Part shown: positions 61,498 to 64,000 of the stretch, in pieces | Numbering within the stretch: position 1 is the stretch's first letter | Layout: every line of letters begins with the position of its first letter | Assembly: GCF_019334315.1 (NCBI RefSeq) | Contig: NZ_JAHWGL010000005.1 | Span: forward strand, 1-64,000 | DNA from: Hymenobacter profundi | GTDB taxonomy: Bacteria; Bacteroidota; Bacteroidia; Cytophagales; Hymenobacteraceae | DNA length: 64,000 nucleotides | Reading direction: 5' to 3' | Program-made: the position numbers and the translations under genes | Notes under the pieces: model-generated | What the model saw: the letters and a program-made list of their open reading frames with translations, nothing else | The model's database searches: none | Told to the model about the DNA's origin: nothing

Positions 61498-62523
61498 CTA
61501 CAGCGGCACCCGCCGCCGCAGCTCCCGATAAGACGGCATATCATCCTGCCCCGTCAGCGACTCGAACATGCTGATAAAGGTGCGCACCAGTTCAGGGTCA
61601 GCGGTTTGCATAGCGCGGGCGTCGGCTACCCGGTCGAGGTTATACTGGCCCAGAAACACCACTAGGGCGCGGAACGGCTCGTTGGCCTGTGCATCGGCGC
61701 GGATAAATAGCTGTAGCGGCAGCACCGAGGTAGCGTAGTGCGGCGGTAGTTGCGCCTGGGTTTGATCGGTGTGCTGCGCAGCGGTTTCCTGGAAGGCTTG
61801 CTTTACGGCGTGCAACACCCGGTAATGCGCTTGGCGGTGTTCGTTCCACTCGGCGGCTGTGATTTGCAATTCGGGGTGAAACTGCTGCCACACGCCCTGT
61901 GTATAGCTGTGAAACAGCGTGTTAGCTTCTTTGGTGGGCGGGAATAGCTCCGAGGTTTCTTCGGTAGTGAGGGTAGCCATATAGAACTCGCGGGCATCGC
62001 GGGCACGGTCTACCAGCAGCGCCTGAATGCGGTCGGTGAGGGCCTGTGTCTCGCGTGGGTTGAGCGGAGGCTGGTGGTGGCGGGAGTAGAAAGTGCCAAT
62101 GGAGGCCGAATCGGTGAGTATGGCCACGTATTCGCTACCCTTAGCATCGTCCAGAAACTTGCGGATTTCGGTCATAATCGGCTGAAAGCCATGGTAGAGC
62201 TGGCGGGTAGCGTCGCTGATGGTCGTTACGGCCTTGTCGATATGGCCTTCCACCGTGTTGCTGCGCTCCACTAGCTGCTGCGTTTCCTGACTGATCTGCT
62301 GCATTTTTTGTAGGGCCTCGTCGGTTTTGCGGGAGGCATTGTCGGCCGCTTTCCAGCTCTGAAACGCCACGAACAGGGCTAGAAAGGACGCCACACTACC
62401 AATAATAGAGTAATGGGAACCTAACAGATTAGACGCCGCCAGCCCTGCCCCGATCAGCACTAGAAACAGCGCCATGTAGAAGAGGCTACTTTTGTTAGGG
62501 TCAAAAAGAAAGGAGGGACGCAT
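61498..62523 (-). CDS. membrane-anchored protein with coiled coil, unknown function
   Basis: 341 residues from the ATG at 62523. Two adjacent membrane helices (about 14-32 and 40-58: SLFYMALFLVLIGAGLAASN, SIIGSVASFLALFVAFQSW), a coiled coil with DNASRKTDEALQKMQQISQE and TQQLVERSNTVEGH, then a large cytoplasmic alpha-beta region (FLDDAKGSEYVAILTDSASI, RDAREFYMATLTTEETSELF, ALVVFLGQYNLD). The segment EYVAILTDSASIGTFYS hints at a phospholipase-D-like or TIR-like beta strand, but key motifs are not found. No family recognised. Divergent from the methyltransferase. Confidence 0.7.
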   Translation of the reverse strand: MRPSFLFDPNKSSLFYMALFLVLIGAGLAASNLLGSHYSIIGSVASFLALFVAFQSWKAADNASRKTDEALQKMQQISQETQQLVERSNTVEGHIDKAVTTISDATRQLYHGFQPIMTEIRKFLDDAKGSEYVAILTDSASIGTFYSRHHQPPLNPRETQALTDRIQALLVDRARDAREFYMATLTTEETSELFPPTKEANTLFHSYTQGVWQQFHPELQITAAEWNEHRQAHYRVLHAVKQAFQETAAQHTDQTQAQLPPHYATSVLPLQLFIRADAQANEPFRALVVFLGQYNLDRVADARAMQTADPELVRTFISMFESLTGQDDMPSYRELRRRVPL

Positions 62524-62686
62524 GGGGAAGCGCAAGTGATTGGGTAGGATGGGTAGAGCTATAGCTAGAATTAGAACTAGCTTGAGGCGAGGGTAGGGTA
62601 GCTCTGATTTTAGCTCCCAACGATATGCGAGGTACAAAGTTCGCGCTACTCCCGACCTTTGCGCTTTCACTTATTTCTTTTGCCCT

Positions 62687-63871
62687 ATGGCCAACCGCCG
62701 CTCCCGCCCGTTTCCAATGACTGCCACCACCCAATTTGGCCTCGAAGAGGTGCTGGCCGATGAGCTGCGCCAGCTGGGTGCCCACATCGAGAAGGTAGGG
62801 CAGCGGGCCGTGGAGTTTAGCGGCGACAAGCAGCTGCTCTACGAAGCCGTGCTGTGGTGCCGCACCGCCATGCGAATTCTGGTGCCCTTCGCCGGCTTCT
62901 ACGCCCGCGACGAGAAAGCTCTCTACCGCGAGGTAGGCCGCATCGACTGGCAGGAGTTTATTGGGGCCGACCAAACCTTCGCCATTACGGCCGTAGTTAA
63001 TAAGTCGTCGTTCGAGCACTCGCTGTTCGTAGCCCAGCTCACCAAAGATGCCATTGTGGACCAGTTCCGCAACCGCACCGGTCAGCGTCCCAGCGTGGAC
63101 GTGAAGAACCCCGATATCCGCCTGCACCTGCACATGCTGGAAAACGAGGTGACCCTGAGCCTCGACGCGGCCGGCGACTCGCTGCATCGGCGCGGCTACC
63201 GCCAGCAAACCAACGTGGCCCCGCTCAACGAAGTGCTGGCTGCCGGCCTGCTACTACTCACGGGCTGGGACGGTAAAAAGACCCTCATCGACCCCATGTG
63301 TGGCTCAGGTACTTTGCTCACCGAGGCTGCGCTCATTGCCCAGCGCATTGCGCCGGGCCTCTACCACCAAGGTAAGTTTGGCTTCGAGAATTGGCCCGAT
63401 TTCGAGGCGGCGCTCTGGGAATCGGTGCAGCTGGACGCCCGCCAGATGCGCCTGGAGGAGCCGCAGGCCTACCTCGCAGGCTCCGACATTTCCCGCGAGT
63501 ACATCGAACTGGCCCGCGAAAACGTGGCCGCCGCCGATCTGGAGGATTTCATTCGCCTGGGTGTGCGCGACGTGGCCGAAGCTAAAGCCCCCGCCAAAGA
63601 AGCGCCCGGCATCGTCATCATGAACCCCCCCTACGGCGAGCGAATCGGGCAGGAATCGGAGATGGAAGCGCTCTACAAAACCATTGGCGATACGCTCAAA
63701 GCCGGTTTCCAGGGCTACGATGCTTATATCTTCACTGGCAACCTGGAGGCAGCCAAGCGCATCGGCCTGAAAACCTCTCGCCGCGTGCCACTCTACAACG
63801 GGCCGATTGAATGCCGATTACTAAAGTACGAGCTGTACCAAGGCTCCCGCAAAGCGGCACGCTCAGAGTAG
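62687..63871 (+). CDS. THUMP-domain RNA (rRNA) N2-guanine methyltransferase
   Basis: 394 residues. Residues 10-155 form a THUMP RNA-binding domain (TTQFGLEEVLADELRQLGAH, VVNKSSFEHSLFVAQLTKDA). Then the Rossmann methyltransferase: PMCGSGTLLTEAALIAQRIA (SAM binding), GSDISREYIELARENVAAAD and the catalytic NPPYGERIGQE. Matches the RlmL/YcbY N-terminal half and YpsC. Methylates guanine in 23S rRNA in homologues. Start ATG 62687; the gene is complete. Confidence 0.92.
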   Translation: MANRRSRPFPMTATTQFGLEEVLADELRQLGAHIEKVGQRAVEFSGDKQLLYEAVLWCRTAMRILVPFAGFYARDEKALYREVGRIDWQEFIGADQTFAITAVVNKSSFEHSLFVAQLTKDAIVDQFRNRTGQRPSVDVKNPDIRLHLHMLENEVTLSLDAAGDSLHRRGYRQQTNVAPLNEVLAAGLLLLTGWDGKKTLIDPMCGSGTLLTEAALIAQRIAPGLYHQGKFGFENWPDFEAALWESVQLDARQMRLEEPQAYLAGSDISREYIELARENVAAADLEDFIRLGVRDVAEAKAPAKEAPGIVIMNPPYGERIGQESEMEALYKTIGDTLKAGFQGYDAYIFTGNLEAAKRIGLKTSRRVPLYNGPIECRLLKYELYQGSRKAARSE

Positions 63872-63919
63872 GGAAGAGGTACTTTTTCCTAGCTTCACGC
63901 CGTCACTGATTTCACTTCT

Positions 63920-64000
63920 ATGTTGCCACTGGTTCTTTCCGCGCTGCTTCTCGCGTCTTCACCCGCCACACCGCCCGCCGATTGGAGTACGCCGTTTGAG
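63920..64000 (+). CDS. 5-prime end of an exported protein, cut by the window edge
   Basis: 27 codons visible: signal-peptide-like LPLVLSALLLASSPATPPAD then WSTPFE. The frame is open to the end. The few mature residues do not identify the protein. Confidence 0.5.
   Translation, partial: MLPLVLSALLLASSPATPPADWSTPFE

Noticed and set aside
62501..63208. 235-codon minus-strand frame across the methyltransferase start
   Set aside because: It covers the THUMP domain in reverse and the divergent promoter region; no family pattern.

Overview
The window looks like chromosome of a high-GC member of the Bacteroidota, most like Hymenobacter or a close relative. This rests on protein families (type IX secretion tail, transaldolase-glucose-6-phosphate isomerase fusion, OtsA-OtsB fusion, DUF2382 stress proteins), on Bacteroidota-type promoters (TTG-N19-TAnnTTTG upstream of both tRNA-Glu genes), and on very short leaders. 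I saw no plasmid, phage, CRISPR or insertion-sequence genes.

Layout. 1-1.8 kb: a small periplasmic protein and a short-chain dehydrogenase. 2.0-15.0 kb: a surface-protein locus. It has a TPR histidine kinase, a LuxR-type response regulator and six exported proteins built from interchangeable modules; two of these end in a self-cleaving endosialidase-type (S74) chaperone and one carries a type IX secretion tail. An identical 16-nt palindrome lies exactly 36 nt before the start codon of two of the surface genes, one heading a likely five-gene operon, which suggests the operator of the local regulator. Decayed gene pieces lie in and beside the locus. 15-18.5 kb: a pair of tiny secreted paralogues, a membrane MutS-like ATPase, and an intact GerW/YtfJ gene with a broken partial copy. 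A low-GC immunity-like gene here carries one in-frame stop. 18.6-26.5 kb: pentose phosphate genes (tal-pgi, tkt) and a molybdate ABC transporter (modA, modB, modC). 26.7-31.7 kb: Fpg-type glycosylase, STAS/SEC14-like protein, M48-like metalloprotease, and a large exported protein of unknown function.

32-37.6 kb is a stress island: two DUF2382 proteins, a GH15 enzyme and a bifunctional trehalose-6-phosphate synthase/phosphatase. 38.2-45.1 kb holds an AT-hook mini-protein, a CheB-type methylesterase, a CheB-CheR-PAS fusion and a PAS histidine kinase, with no chemoreceptor. 45.3-46.1 kb: two near-identical tRNA-Glu genes, each with its own promoter and terminator, flanking a decayed open frame. 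46.3-64 kb is mostly housekeeping (gap, lipid kinase, SUI1 factor, kdsB, mutS2, mscS, murB, sugar:H+ symporter, rRNA methyltransferase). Between these lie conserved genes of unknown role and a low-GC pair at 60.5-61.3 kb, one member of which has an in-frame stop.

Dispersed palindromic repeats of at least two families (GTCATCCTGAGC...GAAGGACCTTC and GTGTAGAGACGCA...TGCGTCTC) occupy many intergenic gaps. One sits inside the molybdate operon. All family assignments come from reading the sequence; no database search was run.
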